Position numbers and translations under genes: made by a program. DNA of 64,000 nt from Ruegeria arenilitoris (GTDB lineage Bacteria > Pseudomonadota > Alphaproteobacteria > Rhodobacterales > Rhodobacteraceae): contig NZ_WQHP01000006.1 of assembly GCF_013035315.1 (NCBI RefSeq), positions 186,001 through 250,000 on the forward strand. Reading direction: 5' to 3'. The first letter of the stretch is position 1; the number at the start of each line of letters is the position of its first letter. The notes beneath the pieces were generated by a model, which was not told the origin of the DNA, ran no database searches, and saw only the letters and a program-made list of their open reading frames with translations. This document shows positions 16,726-24,889 of this stretch, in pieces.

Positions 16726-18984
16726 ATGACTCGCATCCCCACCAAGCAAGAGGTCCTGGACTGGATCTCGGCGAACCCCACCCTGACCTCGAAACGCGAT
16801 ATCGCCAAGGCCTTTGGTATCAAGGGCGCGGACCGGATCGACCTGAAACGCATCCTCAAAGAGCTTGAGGCCGAAGGTCATCTGGAAAAGCGCAAGCGCA
16901 GCTATCGTGACCCGGATCGTCTGCCGCCGGTCAGCGTGTTGCAGGTCAAAGCGCCGAATGACGATGGCGACCTGTTTGCCCGTCCTCTGGAATGGCATGG
17001 CGAAGGGGTTGAACCCATCGTTCTGCTGATCATCCGCGCCAGCGACCCTGCGCTGGGCGAAGGCGACCGAATTCTGGCCCGCCTTAACGTGGTGCACGAA
17101 GAAGACCACAATTACGAGGCGCGCCTGATCCGCCGCATCGGAACCAACCCGCGCAAGATCGTGGGCATCTTCCGCAAAGGGGCCGAAGGCGGGCGGATCG
17201 TACCCATCGACAAGACCGGACAGACCGAGTGGCTGGTCCATGACGGCGCGGTGCTGGGTGCGAAAGACGGCGAATTGGTCGAGGCAGAACAGTCTGGACC
17301 CAAGAACCGTATGGGCCTGCCACGCGCGCGGATAGTGGAGCGGTTGGGCGATCCGTCGGCCCCCAAAGCTGTCTCGCTGATTGCGATCCACCAGCACGGT
17401 ATCCCGGATGATTTTCCCGACAAGGTGATCGCTGAGGCCGATAAGGCCAAACCCGTCGGCCTGAAAGGCCGCGAAGACCTGCGGGATATGCCGCTGCTGA
17501 CCATCGACCCATCGGATGCGCGGGATCATGATGATGCGTGCTATGCTCATGCGGATGACGATCCGAAGAACCCCGGCGGTCACGTGATCTGGGTCGCCAT
17601 CGCCGATGTCGCCGCCTATGTGCAGCCCGGCTCTGCTCTGGATCATGAGGCGCGCAAGCGCGGCAATTCCAGCTATTTCCCGGACCGGGTTGTGCCGATG
17701 CTGCCGGATCGTCTGTCGGGTGATCTGTGTTCGTTGCACGAAGGCGTCCCGCGGGCCTGTATCGCCGTACGGATGCAGATCGATGCAGACGGAAACAAGA
17801 TCGGCCACCGGTTCGTGCGGGGGCTGATGCGCTCGGCCGCGTCGCTGCACTATGCTGAGGTGCAGGAGGCCATCGACGGCAATCCCAATGACCGCACAGG
17901 GCCTTTGTTAGACCCTGTTTTGAAGCCTTTGTACGCTGCCTATGCTGCGCTGAAAAAAGCCCGTTCCGTGCGCCAACCGCTGGAGCTGGACCTACCAGAA
18001 CGCAAGATCGTTCTAAGTGATACAGGCGAAGTGACCAGCGTGGCCTTCCGCGAACGTTTGGACGCGCACAAGCTGATCGAGGAGTTCATGATCCTTGCGA
18101 ACGTGGCGGCTGCTGAGACGTTGTTCGCCAAACGCCGCCCGCTGCTGTTCCGGGTGCATGAAGAACCGGCGCCGGAAAAACTGGAAAGCCTGCGGGAAAC
18201 GGCGCAGGCGGCAGGGCTGAATTTGGCGAAAGGACAGGTACTGCAAACTCGCCACCTGAACGCGCTGCTAAACGCTGCCGCCGGGACTGAGGACGCCGAA
18301 CTGATCAACCTCACCACCCTGCGGTCGATGGCACAGGCCTATTATAACCCTGAGAATTTCGGTCATTTCGGGCTGGCCCTGCGGAACTATGCGCATTTCA
18401 CCTCGCCCATCCGCCGCTATGCGGACCTGATCGTGCACCGGGCACTGATCTCGGCCCATGGCTGGGGCAAGGACGGGTTGACCGAGGATGAAATCATGCG
18501 GCTGGATGAGACCGCCACACATATTTCGGATACCGAACGTCGTTCGATGATGGCCGAACGGGATACGACCGACCGGTACTTGGCCGCGTATCTCAGTGAG
18601 CGGGTGGGCAATGAGTTTTCGGGCCGCATCAGCGGCATCGCCCGCTTCGGCGCGTTTGTGAAGATGGACGAAACCGGAGCGGACGGATTGGTGCCGGTAC
18701 GCTCACTTGGGCGCGAGTTCTTCCATTTCGACCGAGAGGCCGGGACATTGATGGGGTCAGATACGGGCCTGATCATTGCTATCGGCCAACGTGTGACTGT
18801 ACGTCTGACCGAAGCGACGCCGGTCACCGGCGGGCTGGAGCTGGAGTTGCTGTCCATCGATGATCAGGCCCTACCGCGTGGACGTGGCCCTGCCAAACGA
18901 TCCACCCGGCGCAAGGCCGTCAGCACCAAGCGCAAGAAGGACAAGATCAAGCGCAAGGTCGAACGCAAACGTCGTCAAAGGTGA
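16726..18984 (+). CDS. rnr: Ribonuclease R
   Basis: This 752-aa processive 3'-5' exoribonuclease degrades structured RNA. An N-terminal winged-helix-like region (1-65) precedes cold-shock domains. The RNB catalytic domain begins around 255 with DPSDARDHDDACY (metal Asp residues 261-270) and includes SYFPDRVVPMLPDRLS and the region HFTSPIRRYADLIVHR. An S1 domain follows (about 632-708), then a Lys/Arg-rich tail ending in KVERKRRQR, as in other RNase R proteins. The gene overlaps a convergent gene by ten bases. Confidence 0.95.
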   Translation: MTRIPTKQEVLDWISANPTLTSKRDIAKAFGIKGADRIDLKRILKELEAEGHLEKRKRSYRDPDRLPPVSVLQVKAPNDDGDLFARPLEWHGEGVEPIVLLIIRASDPALGEGDRILARLNVVHEEDHNYEARLIRRIGTNPRKIVGIFRKGAEGGRIVPIDKTGQTEWLVHDGAVLGAKDGELVEAEQSGPKNRMGLPRARIVERLGDPSAPKAVSLIAIHQHGIPDDFPDKVIAEADKAKPVGLKGREDLRDMPLLTIDPSDARDHDDACYAHADDDPKNPGGHVIWVAIADVAAYVQPGSALDHEARKRGNSSYFPDRVVPMLPDRLSGDLCSLHEGVPRACIAVRMQIDADGNKIGHRFVRGLMRSAASLHYAEVQEAIDGNPNDRTGPLLDPVLKPLYAAYAALKKARSVRQPLELDLPERKIVLSDTGEVTSVAFRERLDAHKLIEEFMILANVAAAETLFAKRRPLLFRVHEEPAPEKLESLRETAQAAGLNLAKGQVLQTRHLNALLNAAAGTEDAELINLTTLRSMAQAYYNPENFGHFGLALRNYAHFTSPIRRYADLIVHRALISAHGWGKDGLTEDEIMRLDETATHISDTERRSMMAERDTTDRYLAAYLSERVGNEFSGRISGIARFGAFVKMDETGADGLVPVRSLGREFFHFDREAGTLMGSDTGLIIAIGQRVTVRLTEATPVTGGLELELLSIDDQALPRGRGPAKRSTRRKAVSTKRKKDKIKRKVERKRRQR

Positions 18985-19361
18985 TAGGTCAGCGCCCGCG
19001 CAATTAACCAGCCATGGCGGGTGTCATCGATCTGGTCAGGGTCGTCAAACAGGACGGCCCGATTGCCTTCCAGCCGATCCTCGCCTGGAAAGGCGGTGGT
19101 GAAATCACCCATCAATCGGCTCTGACAATGGACGAACAGGGCAAAAGACGCGGCTTTGTGCCCTCCCAACCGAATGGTTGAGCCTTTCGGCGCCAGATAG
19201 GCGGGCTGTCTCCAGCGCAACGCCTCGGTCAAGGGTTGCGCATCTGGCAAAGCCTGCGCGGTGTCGAACACCAGGTCTCGCAAGGCCAGAGCACCTTTGC
19301 GGGTGTCTTCGGGCAAGGCGTCAAAGGCGGCTTCAACCGCGGGATCATCAAAAAGTCTCAT
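18975..19361 (-). CDS. DUF1801-domain protein
   Basis: This 128-aa protein has the DUF1801 (YdhG-like) pattern: DDPAVEAAFDALPEDTRKGALALRDLVFDTA, then EALRWRQPAYLAPKGSTIRLG and ASFALFVHCQSRLM. These proteins share an alpha/beta fold with frataxin-like features, but their role is unknown. It overlaps the glutathione transferase gene upstream by four bases and its 3' end overlaps rnr by ten, so it is co-transcribed with the transferase. Confidence 0.75.
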   Translation of the reverse strand: MRLFDDPAVEAAFDALPEDTRKGALALRDLVFDTAQALPDAQPLTEALRWRQPAYLAPKGSTIRLGGHKAASFALFVHCQSRLMGDFTTAFPGEDRLEGNRAVLFDDPDQIDDTRHGWLIARALTYHL

Positions 19362-20056
19362 GACAGCGGTATCGTTTGTTCCAACCGGTCCACGTAATCG
19401 TTCAACAGCCTATCATGTTTGATCCGCCGGGTCAGCGGGGTTTCTGCCGGTGTCGCGCGCATCGCACCCAGGACAGGTCCCACGCTCATATCCGCAGCTG
19501 TGGGGGTTTCGCCCAGCAAGAACGGCGATTGCCAGAGGAATGCCGAGATCGCCTCGAGGTCGTGTTCCAACCTGTCGGTCCGCTCGGCGTCCGAGAACCG
19601 CGATACACCTTGTCCGTCCAGACGTTTCAACACGGATTTGCGGATCGCGCCTGAGACCGGTTTGCGGATCAGGGAAGGGATTTCATTGAAGAACATCTCA
19701 CGCAGGATCGGCCAGACAGCATCATTACCCCAGCGGTCCAACACCACATGGTGATAGATATGTTCCTCGGCCATGCGGATCAGCGCGCGGGACTGCGCCT
19801 TTTGAATGTCGGTAAGGCCGTGGTCAAAGTCAGCGCCCTGCGCCTCGAGCCACTCGCGGATCAAGTCACTGTCGGGCAGAAGGCGGTCCGGTGTGCGCAG
19901 GACTGGCAGCTTGTGATGGGGCATCTTGCCCGGGTTCAGCAGATCGGATCGCTGCCAGCTTTGGCCAGATCGCTGCAACATATAGGCGGACTTGACGCAA
20001 AAGGGGCTGGCGCTGAACAGGCCAAAGGCGGCGGGAAATGTCAAAAGAGTCAGCAT
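19358..20056 (-). CDS. Glutathione S-transferase family protein
   Basis: This 232-aa protein has an N-terminal thioredoxin-like domain (about 1-80: LLTFPAAFGLFSASPFCVKSAYML, with the Ser or Cys near residues 15-19 as candidate glutathione contacts, KLPVLRTPDRLLPDSDLIREWLE). An all-helical C-terminal domain follows, containing FLLGETPTAADMSVGPVL. The SPFC segment resembles beta-type or FzlA-like GSTs. The electrophilic substrate cannot be told. Its start faces the WYL regulator, with a dyad between them, suggesting it is that regulator's target. Confidence 0.85.
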   Translation of the reverse strand: MLTLLTFPAAFGLFSASPFCVKSAYMLQRSGQSWQRSDLLNPGKMPHHKLPVLRTPDRLLPDSDLIREWLEAQGADFDHGLTDIQKAQSRALIRMAEEHIYHHVVLDRWGNDAVWPILREMFFNEIPSLIRKPVSGAIRKSVLKRLDGQGVSRFSDAERTDRLEHDLEAISAFLWQSPFLLGETPTAADMSVGPVLGAMRATPAETPLTRRIKHDRLLNDYVDRLEQTIPLS

Positions 20057-20100
20057 CGGGGCCTCCGGGTTTGGGGATGCCCGATGGATAGCGTCGCCTG

Positions 20101-20117
20101 ATGACAGATATTGTCAT
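20101..20117. promoter_or_regulatory. ATGACA-N5-TGTCAT dyad, candidate WYL-regulator operator
   Basis: A perfect 6-bp inverted repeat around GATAT lies between the divergent GST gene and the WYL regulator gene, 22 bases before the chosen regulator start. Its place and symmetry fit an operator that controls both genes. Binding by this regulator is inferred. Confidence 0.5.
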
Positions 20118-20139
20118 TAGGTTTAGTCTAACCTGCACT

Positions 20140-20853
20140 ATGTCCCGTACCGCCCGCCTTTTCCAATTGATGCAAGCGCTGCGCTCTGGCCCATCGCCCA
20201 AAACATCCGGGCAACTGGCACAGGATCTGGGCGTGTCACCCCGCACCGTTCACCGCGATATCGAGTCCCTGCGTGGTCTAGGGGCCGTCATCGACGGAGA
20301 GGCTGGGTTTGGGTTCACGCTGATCGAAGACGCAACCCTGCCGCCACTTGGATTCACCGATGATGAGCTGGAGGCGCTGGTACTGGGGCTGCGCGAAGTT
20401 CAGGCCATTGGTGACCCCGGTCTGTCTGATGCGGCTGGCAACGTACTGCGCAAACTACAAGGCCGCCTGCCACAACGCCAATCGCATCGCCTGAGCCATG
20501 CGGTTCTGACGGCGACGCGATTTGACCGCCCGGCCAAGCCGAGGATCGCGGTCGCCGACCTGCGCCAGGCCACCTGGGACGAACGTACGATCGAGTTCGC
20601 CTATACCGACGCCAAGGGCGACGATACGCGGCGCAAGGTAAATCCGCTGAGCATCGTCTATATGGACCGCGCCAGCGTTCTGATTTCCTGGTGCCACCTG
20701 CGCCAAGATTTCCGGGTTTTTCGCTTGGACCGAATCCGGGAAATGTCCGTGGTGGATGAGAGCTTTAGGCCAAACCGTATCCCTTTGCTGCGCGAGGCAC
20801 TGGCTCGCATTCGCGCGGAACATGAGGCAAAAGATCGCGAGGGGGAAAGCTGA
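20140..20853 (+). CDS. HTH and WYL-domain transcriptional regulator (YafY type)
   Basis: This 237-aa protein begins MSRTARLFQLMQALRSG. A helix-turn-helix domain spans residues 1-60, with LAQDLGVSPRTVHRDIESLRGLG as the recognition region. A WYL domain follows (about 135-215, ERTIEFAYTDAKGDDTRRKVNPLSIVYMDRASVLISWCHLRQDFRVFRLDRI). WYL domains bind nucleotide or nucleic-acid ligands in several regulators. ATG 20140 is chosen because the family starts at this point and the frame to 20101 would cover the dyad. It is divergent from the GST gene. Confidence 0.88.
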   Translation: MSRTARLFQLMQALRSGPSPKTSGQLAQDLGVSPRTVHRDIESLRGLGAVIDGEAGFGFTLIEDATLPPLGFTDDELEALVLGLREVQAIGDPGLSDAAGNVLRKLQGRLPQRQSHRLSHAVLTATRFDRPAKPRIAVADLRQATWDERTIEFAYTDAKGDDTRRKVNPLSIVYMDRASVLISWCHLRQDFRVFRLDRIREMSVVDESFRPNRIPLLREALARIRAEHEAKDREGES

Positions 20854-20916
20854 ACGCTTTGGAAAACGCCGATTCTGCGCTACCATAGGGTTGAGCAGTA
20901 ATCAGGAAAATTCGGA

Positions 20917-22215
20917 ATGCGTAAATGCATAGGTGGCGTCATGACCGCCGCATTATGGGCATCCATCGTGCAGGCGGAATCAATCAACACGTTGAGCGGG
21001 TCTCAGGCCATACAGCTGGCATCAGCTGGTGTAGTCGTGTCGATCCGGCCGGTCATACGGCCCTCAACTAAGGAGTACCGGGTGTCAGTGGAAGGAAATG
21101 CGCGGTTCCAGGCATGGCTTGGAGCGTTTCGCGAGCGGGCGGTCGAGCAAGGTATTTCAGCCACAACACTGGATCGGTCGCTGGCGGGGCTGTCGTATGA
21201 CAAGGACGTCATCCGCCGAGATCGCAATCAGGCTGAGTTCTCGAAACCGATTTGGGAGTATCTAGATTCTGCTGTTTCCAACACGCGTATCCGAAATGGT
21301 CGCGCTGGGCTGCAACAGTATTCCGAGGCTTTGACCCGGATCGAAGCGACCTATGGCGTTGAAAAAGAGGTCGTAGCGGCGATCTGGGGTCTTGAGACTT
21401 CATTCGGAGCCTATAGGGGCAGCGATCAAACCATCCGTTCGCTGGCGACGCTGGCCTTTGACGCGAGGCGTGCGCAGTTTTTTGAAACTCAGCTAATCGC
21501 GGCTTTGCAGATCATCCAGGCTGGCGATGTCAGCCCAAAAAGCATGGTCGGCAGTTGGGCCGGCGCAATGGGTCACACGCAATTCATGCCGACGTCATAT
21601 CTGGACCATGCGGTCGACTTTGACGGCGACGGGCGGCGAGATATCTGGTCCGAGGACCCGACAGACGCGCTGGCCTCAGCGGCGGCTTATCTGGCGCGCC
21701 ACGGCTGGACCAAAGGCCAACCATGGGGTGTCGAGGTGCGTTTGCCCGAAGGCTTTGACTTTGCCACCGCACGGCGCGACCACACCCTGCTGCCCTCGGA
21801 ATGGGCTGCATGCGGGGTGGCGGCTGCAAATGGTGCAGCTATCGCAGATCACGGGCAGGCAGCGATCCTGTTGCCAGCCGGAGGGCAAGGCGTCGCCCTG
21901 ATGATTTTCGACAATTTCAAAGTGATCGAGAAGTACAACGGCGCAGATGCCTACGTAATCGGCATCGGCCACCTGTCCGACCGTCTGGTCGGACGCGCAC
22001 CGTTTGATGCCGACTGGCCACGCGGTGACCGTGTGCTGAGCTTCACCGAGAAAAAAGAGCTGCAAACGCGCCTGACCGAAGCCGGTTTCGACACTCAAGG
22101 CATCGACGGGCGCACCGGGCCGAACACGACCAAAGCTGTCAGAGCTTATCAGTTGGCGCAAGGATTGTTGCCCGATGGGTATGCCAGCTTGAAGCTGTTG
22201 GAGCGGTTGCGGTGA
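20917..22215 (+). CDS. Lytic murein transglycosylase, MltB type, with peptidoglycan-binding domain
   Basis: This 432-aa exported enzyme cleaves peptidoglycan glycan strands to give 1,6-anhydro ends. Residues 1-20 look like a signal peptide with no lipobox. The SLT/MltB catalytic domain spans about 60-355: catalytic Glu160 in IWGLETSFG, then GSWAGAMGHTQFMPTSY and DFDGDGRRDIW. A C-terminal peptidoglycan-binding domain is at about 372-430 (TRLTEAGFDTQGIDGRTGPNTTKAVRAYQ). It is likely soluble in the periplasm and monocistronic. Confidence 0.93.
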   Translation: MRKCIGGVMTAALWASIVQAESINTLSGSQAIQLASAGVVVSIRPVIRPSTKEYRVSVEGNARFQAWLGAFRERAVEQGISATTLDRSLAGLSYDKDVIRRDRNQAEFSKPIWEYLDSAVSNTRIRNGRAGLQQYSEALTRIEATYGVEKEVVAAIWGLETSFGAYRGSDQTIRSLATLAFDARRAQFFETQLIAALQIIQAGDVSPKSMVGSWAGAMGHTQFMPTSYLDHAVDFDGDGRRDIWSEDPTDALASAAAYLARHGWTKGQPWGVEVRLPEGFDFATARRDHTLLPSEWAACGVAAANGAAIADHGQAAILLPAGGQGVALMIFDNFKVIEKYNGADAYVIGIGHLSDRLVGRAPFDADWPRGDRVLSFTEKKELQTRLTEAGFDTQGIDGRTGPNTTKAVRAYQLAQGLLPDGYASLKLLERLR

Positions 22216-22262
22216 ACGGACTCTAAGTCGTTTTGATTGGCCTAGCGATTGCCGCGATTGTA

Positions 22263-22302
22263 GCCTCCCGACTATCGCCACTCACTTAGATAGACGGGAG
22301 GC
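22263..22302. repeat. Long imperfect hairpin after the transglycosylase gene
   Basis: GCCTCCCG (22263-22270) pairs with CGGGAGGC (22295-22302). After an A-A mismatch, CTATC pairs with GATAG inside it. The stem is thus 8 plus 5 bp with a 12-base loop. There is no T-run, so it is either a weak terminator or a structured RNA element. Confidence 0.5.
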
Positions 22303-22532
22303 GGACCCTTCACTAAATCGGGCCGCGGCACTGGCCGAGATAATACAATTGCCGCGCCGCATTCGAATACTTGAATCCAAAATACATCAAATCAAGAAAT
22401 TTGTCGCGCGTAAACTTATGAAACTCCGCGCACCGAATTACTCTTGTGACCTAAATTGTAAGTCTTTTGAAAGCCACACCATGTTGTGTGACTGCTCTGT
22501 GTGTGCAGAGACTGTCTCTTTTGTAGAAGAGT

Positions 22533-22566
22533 GAAAAAAATGGGGCGCCTTTTTCAAGAGCGCCCC
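22533..22566 (-). terminator. Rho-independent terminator of the aminotransferase gene
   Basis: On the minus strand GGGGCGC and GCGCCCC (22542-22566) form a stem followed by ATTTTTTT. It lies about 27 bases after the aminotransferase stop codon. Confidence 0.85.
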
Positions 22567-22592
22567 TGCAAAATAAACTTTCTTTGCGTGGC

Positions 22593-23990
22593 CTATGAAG
22601 CGGCTTTCATCAGCCCCTGCGCGATGATCTCAGCCTGTGCTTCGTCAAGCGATTTGCGAATTCGCACGAACATCTCGTCGATTTCCGCTGGGGTCAGGAT
22701 TAGTGGGGGCGAAATGATCATACGGTCGCCCACATGGCGCATGACCAGATTGTTGGCAAAGCAACGGTCGCGGCAGATGTAACCGATCGTGCCGGGCTCG
22801 GACGCGAACTTGGCACGGCTGGCCTTGTCCGGAGTCAGCGCGATTGAGGCCATCATGCCGACGATCTTGGCCTCACCGACCAGCGGGTGATCAACCAGCG
22901 CCTCCCATTTCTCTTTCAGATAGGGGGCCGCCACATCGCGGACGTGATCGACGATCCCTTCTTCTTCGAGGATACGCAGGTTTTCCAGTGCGACCGCCGC
23001 AGCGACCGGGTGGCCGGAATAGGTGTAGCCGTGGTTGAACTCGGTGCCGCCGATCACCTCGGCGATCTCGTCATTCACGATGGACCCGCCGATGGGCGCA
23101 TAGCCCGAGCTAAGGCCCTTGGCGATCGTCATGATGTGCGGCTTGATGCCAACCGTTTCGGACCCGAACCAGTTGCCGGTACGACCAAAGCCGCAGATGA
23201 CCTCATCCGCGATCAGCAGGATGTCGTACTTGTCGCAAATACGCTGAATCTCAGGCCAGTAGGTATCGGGGGCAACGATTACACCGCCCGCACCTTGAAC
23301 GGGTTCGGCGATAAATGCTGCAACGCGATCCTCGCCCAGTTCCTGAATGGCTTCTTCCAGCTCACGCGCGCGGGCCAGGCCGAACTCCTCGGGGGTCATG
23401 TCACCGCCCTCGGCCCACCAGTTCGGCTGATTGATGTGGTGAATGTTCGGGATCGGAATGCCGCCCTGCGCATGCATCCCGGCCATACCACCCAGCGAAG
23501 CCGAACCCACGGACGAGCCATGGTATGCGTTCTTGCGGCTGATGATGATGTTCTTGTCCGGATGGCCCTTTTCGGCCCAGTAGGTGCGGACGAGACGGAT
23601 GTTGGTGTCATTCGCCTCGGACCCGCCCGCGGCAAAGAAGACGTGGTTCAAATCGCCCGGTGCCAGCTCGGCGATTTTAGCCGCCAGAGCGATGGCCGGC
23701 ACATGGGTCGTTTTGAAAAACGTGTTGTAGTAGGGCAGTTCGCGCATCTGGCGCGCGGCGACCTCGGCCAGCTCGTCCCGGCCATAGCCGATATTGACGC
23801 ACCACAGACCGGCCATGGCGTCCAGAATCTCTTCGCCTTCGCTGTCCGTCAGGTACACGCCTTTCGCGCGTGTGATGACCCGCGCGCCTTCTTTGCCCAA
23901 GGATCCGTTGGCGGAAAACGGGTGCATGTGATGCGCCGCATCCAAAGCCTGCAACTCGGCGGTCGGCATGTGATTGGTGATGGTCGACAT
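22593..23990 (-). CDS. spuC: Class III aminotransferase, probably putrescine/polyamine:pyruvate (SpuC-like)
   Basis: This 465-aa fold-type I PLP enzyme of class III has the PLP lysine at Lys291 in TIAKGLSSGYAPIGG and the pyridine-nitrogen Asp262 in LIADEVICGFGRTG. The early GLWCVNIGYGRDEL segment and PYYNTFF match omega-aminotransferases acting on polyamines. It would transfer the amino group of putrescine or a related diamine to pyruvate. The adjacent GntR regulator and the polyamine ABC transporter support this substrate. A TGATCAAAT site lies 39 bases upstream of its ATG. Confidence 0.85.
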   Translation of the reverse strand: MSTITNHMPTAELQALDAAHHMHPFSANGSLGKEGARVITRAKGVYLTDSEGEEILDAMAGLWCVNIGYGRDELAEVAARQMRELPYYNTFFKTTHVPAIALAAKIAELAPGDLNHVFFAAGGSEANDTNIRLVRTYWAEKGHPDKNIIISRKNAYHGSSVGSASLGGMAGMHAQGGIPIPNIHHINQPNWWAEGGDMTPEEFGLARARELEEAIQELGEDRVAAFIAEPVQGAGGVIVAPDTYWPEIQRICDKYDILLIADEVICGFGRTGNWFGSETVGIKPHIMTIAKGLSSGYAPIGGSIVNDEIAEVIGGTEFNHGYTYSGHPVAAAVALENLRILEEEGIVDHVRDVAAPYLKEKWEALVDHPLVGEAKIVGMMASIALTPDKASRAKFASEPGTIGYICRDRCFANNLVMRHVGDRMIISPPLILTPAEIDEMFVRIRKSLDEAQAEIIAQGLMKAAS

Positions 23991-24028
23991 CAGAGAATCT
24001 CCTGCAAAAGCGGTTGCCCGTCACAATA

Positions 24029-24037
24029 TGATCAAAT
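24029..24037. promoter_or_regulatory. TGATCAAAT element upstream of the aminotransferase gene
   Basis: This 9-mer recurs at 24737-24745 and 24837-24845 in the same locus. Here it lies between the aminotransferase start and the end of the GntR gene. It is a candidate operator of that GntR regulator. Confidence 0.45.
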
Positions 24038-24065
24038 TTCGGACTGTCAATCGAATCGGACTGAA

Positions 24066-24749
24066 TCAGGCGTCCGTCAACGCGTCCGACATCAGTTCCA
24101 TTCCTTGTTCAATGTCCTGCGCGGTGGCTTTTGCCACTCTTTCAGCATCTCTGGCGCGCAGGGCCGCGATGATATCCTTGTGCCGATCTGGCAAGCTGTG
24201 CGTGCCAAAACGTCCGCACACAACGCGCAAGGAAGGGCCGAATCGCAGCCACAAACGTTCAGCCAAATCATTAAGGATCGGAGCATCCGCATGTGCATAG
24301 AGCGTTTCGTGAAACTGATGGTTCAAGCGCAGGTAGCCGCTGACGTCACCATCGGCGATGGTTTGATCCAAGCGCTGATCAAGCTGCTCAAGCTGGTCGA
24401 TGTCACTGGGTGTCACGATCGCAGTCGCGCGTCTGGAAAGCTCTGATTCTATTGATATTCTCGCAAATATCAACTGTTCAACATCGGTATTCGACAGCAG
24501 CGGAACGCTGACCCGACGGTTGCCCTGGAACACAAGCGCACCATCCGAAATCAACCGCCGAATCGCCTCGCGAACGGGGGTCATCCCGACGCCGAGCGAA
24601 TCAGTCAAACCTTGTATCGTCACAGGCTGTCCGGGGACCAGTTCCCCGTACATGATCTGGGATCTCAGGGTTTGGTACACCTGCTCGTGCGCGGGCTTCT
24701 TTCCTTCGCCTGTCTTGGCGTCAGATGCATTATTTTTGATCAAATCCAA
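24066..24749 (-). CDS. GntR-family regulator (FCD type) of the polyamine locus
   Basis: This 227-aa regulator has a winged helix (about 18-85, with VGMTPVREAIRRLISDGAL) and an FCD domain (about 95-220) containing RISIESELSRRA, RLNHQFHETLY and DRHKDIIAALRARD. The best start is TTG at 24749, because no ATG precedes the DNA-binding domain. The first codons are themselves the TTGATCAAATCCAA element on the other strand, which suggests autoregulation by binding across its own start. It lies between the aminotransferase and the divergent transporter operon and probably controls both. Confidence 0.87.
   Translation of the reverse strand: MDLIKNNASDAKTGEGKKPAHEQVYQTLRSQIMYGELVPGQPVTIQGLTDSLGVGMTPVREAIRRLISDGALVFQGNRRVSVPLLSNTDVEQLIFARISIESELSRRATAIVTPSDIDQLEQLDQRLDQTIADGDVSGYLRLNHQFHETLYAHADAPILNDLAERLWLRFGPSLRVVCGRFGTHSLPDRHKDIIAALRARDAERVAKATAQDIEQGMELMSDALTDA
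24736..24749. promoter_or_regulatory. TTGATCAAATCCAA element at the GntR start
   Basis: This 14-mer is identical to the one at 24836-24849, exactly 100 bases away. It contains the palindromic core TTGATCAA and covers the start codon of the regulator gene. Role as GntR operator is inferred. Confidence 0.5.
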
Positions 24750-24835
24750 GTAGCTTACCCTGTTTCGCTTTGTGTCGACTTGCCAGAAGTCTGACCTCGT
24801 GAAACCATACGATGGATCGGGGGAAAACGCAAAAC

Positions 24836-24849
24836 TTGATCAAATCCAA
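24836..24849. promoter_or_regulatory. TTGATCAAATCCAA element upstream of the binding-protein gene
   Basis: Second copy of the 14-mer, 41 bases before the ATG of the solute-binding protein gene. It is followed by a small inverted repeat ACGGG-N6-CCCGT at 24854-24869. Likely operator for the transporter operon. Confidence 0.5.
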
Positions 24850-24889
24850 AAAAACGGGAAAATACCCGTACACTTGCAGGGAGAAAAAT

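Larger units (their letters stand above)
22216..22592. other. 377-base gap without a gene, containing hairpins
   Basis: I find no convincing gene here; the open frames present lack ribosome sites and family features. The part near 22320-22500 is more AT-rich than its surroundings. It holds a large hairpin (22263-22302) and the terminator of the minus-strand aminotransferase gene (22533-22566). A small RNA or decayed gene cannot be excluded. Confidence 0.5.

Noticed and set aside
16426-17850. 474-codon open frame on the minus strand
   Set aside because: It is a shadow of the DUF2064 and rnr genes, with no motifs of its own.
22349-22534. 61-codon open frame in the gene-free gap
   Set aside because: No ribosome site, no family features and odd Cys-rich composition; it probably arises by chance in AT-richer DNA.
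22887-24446. 519-codon open frame on the plus strand
   Set aside because: It crosses two well-supported minus-strand genes (aminotransferase and GntR regulator) and has no recognisable domain.
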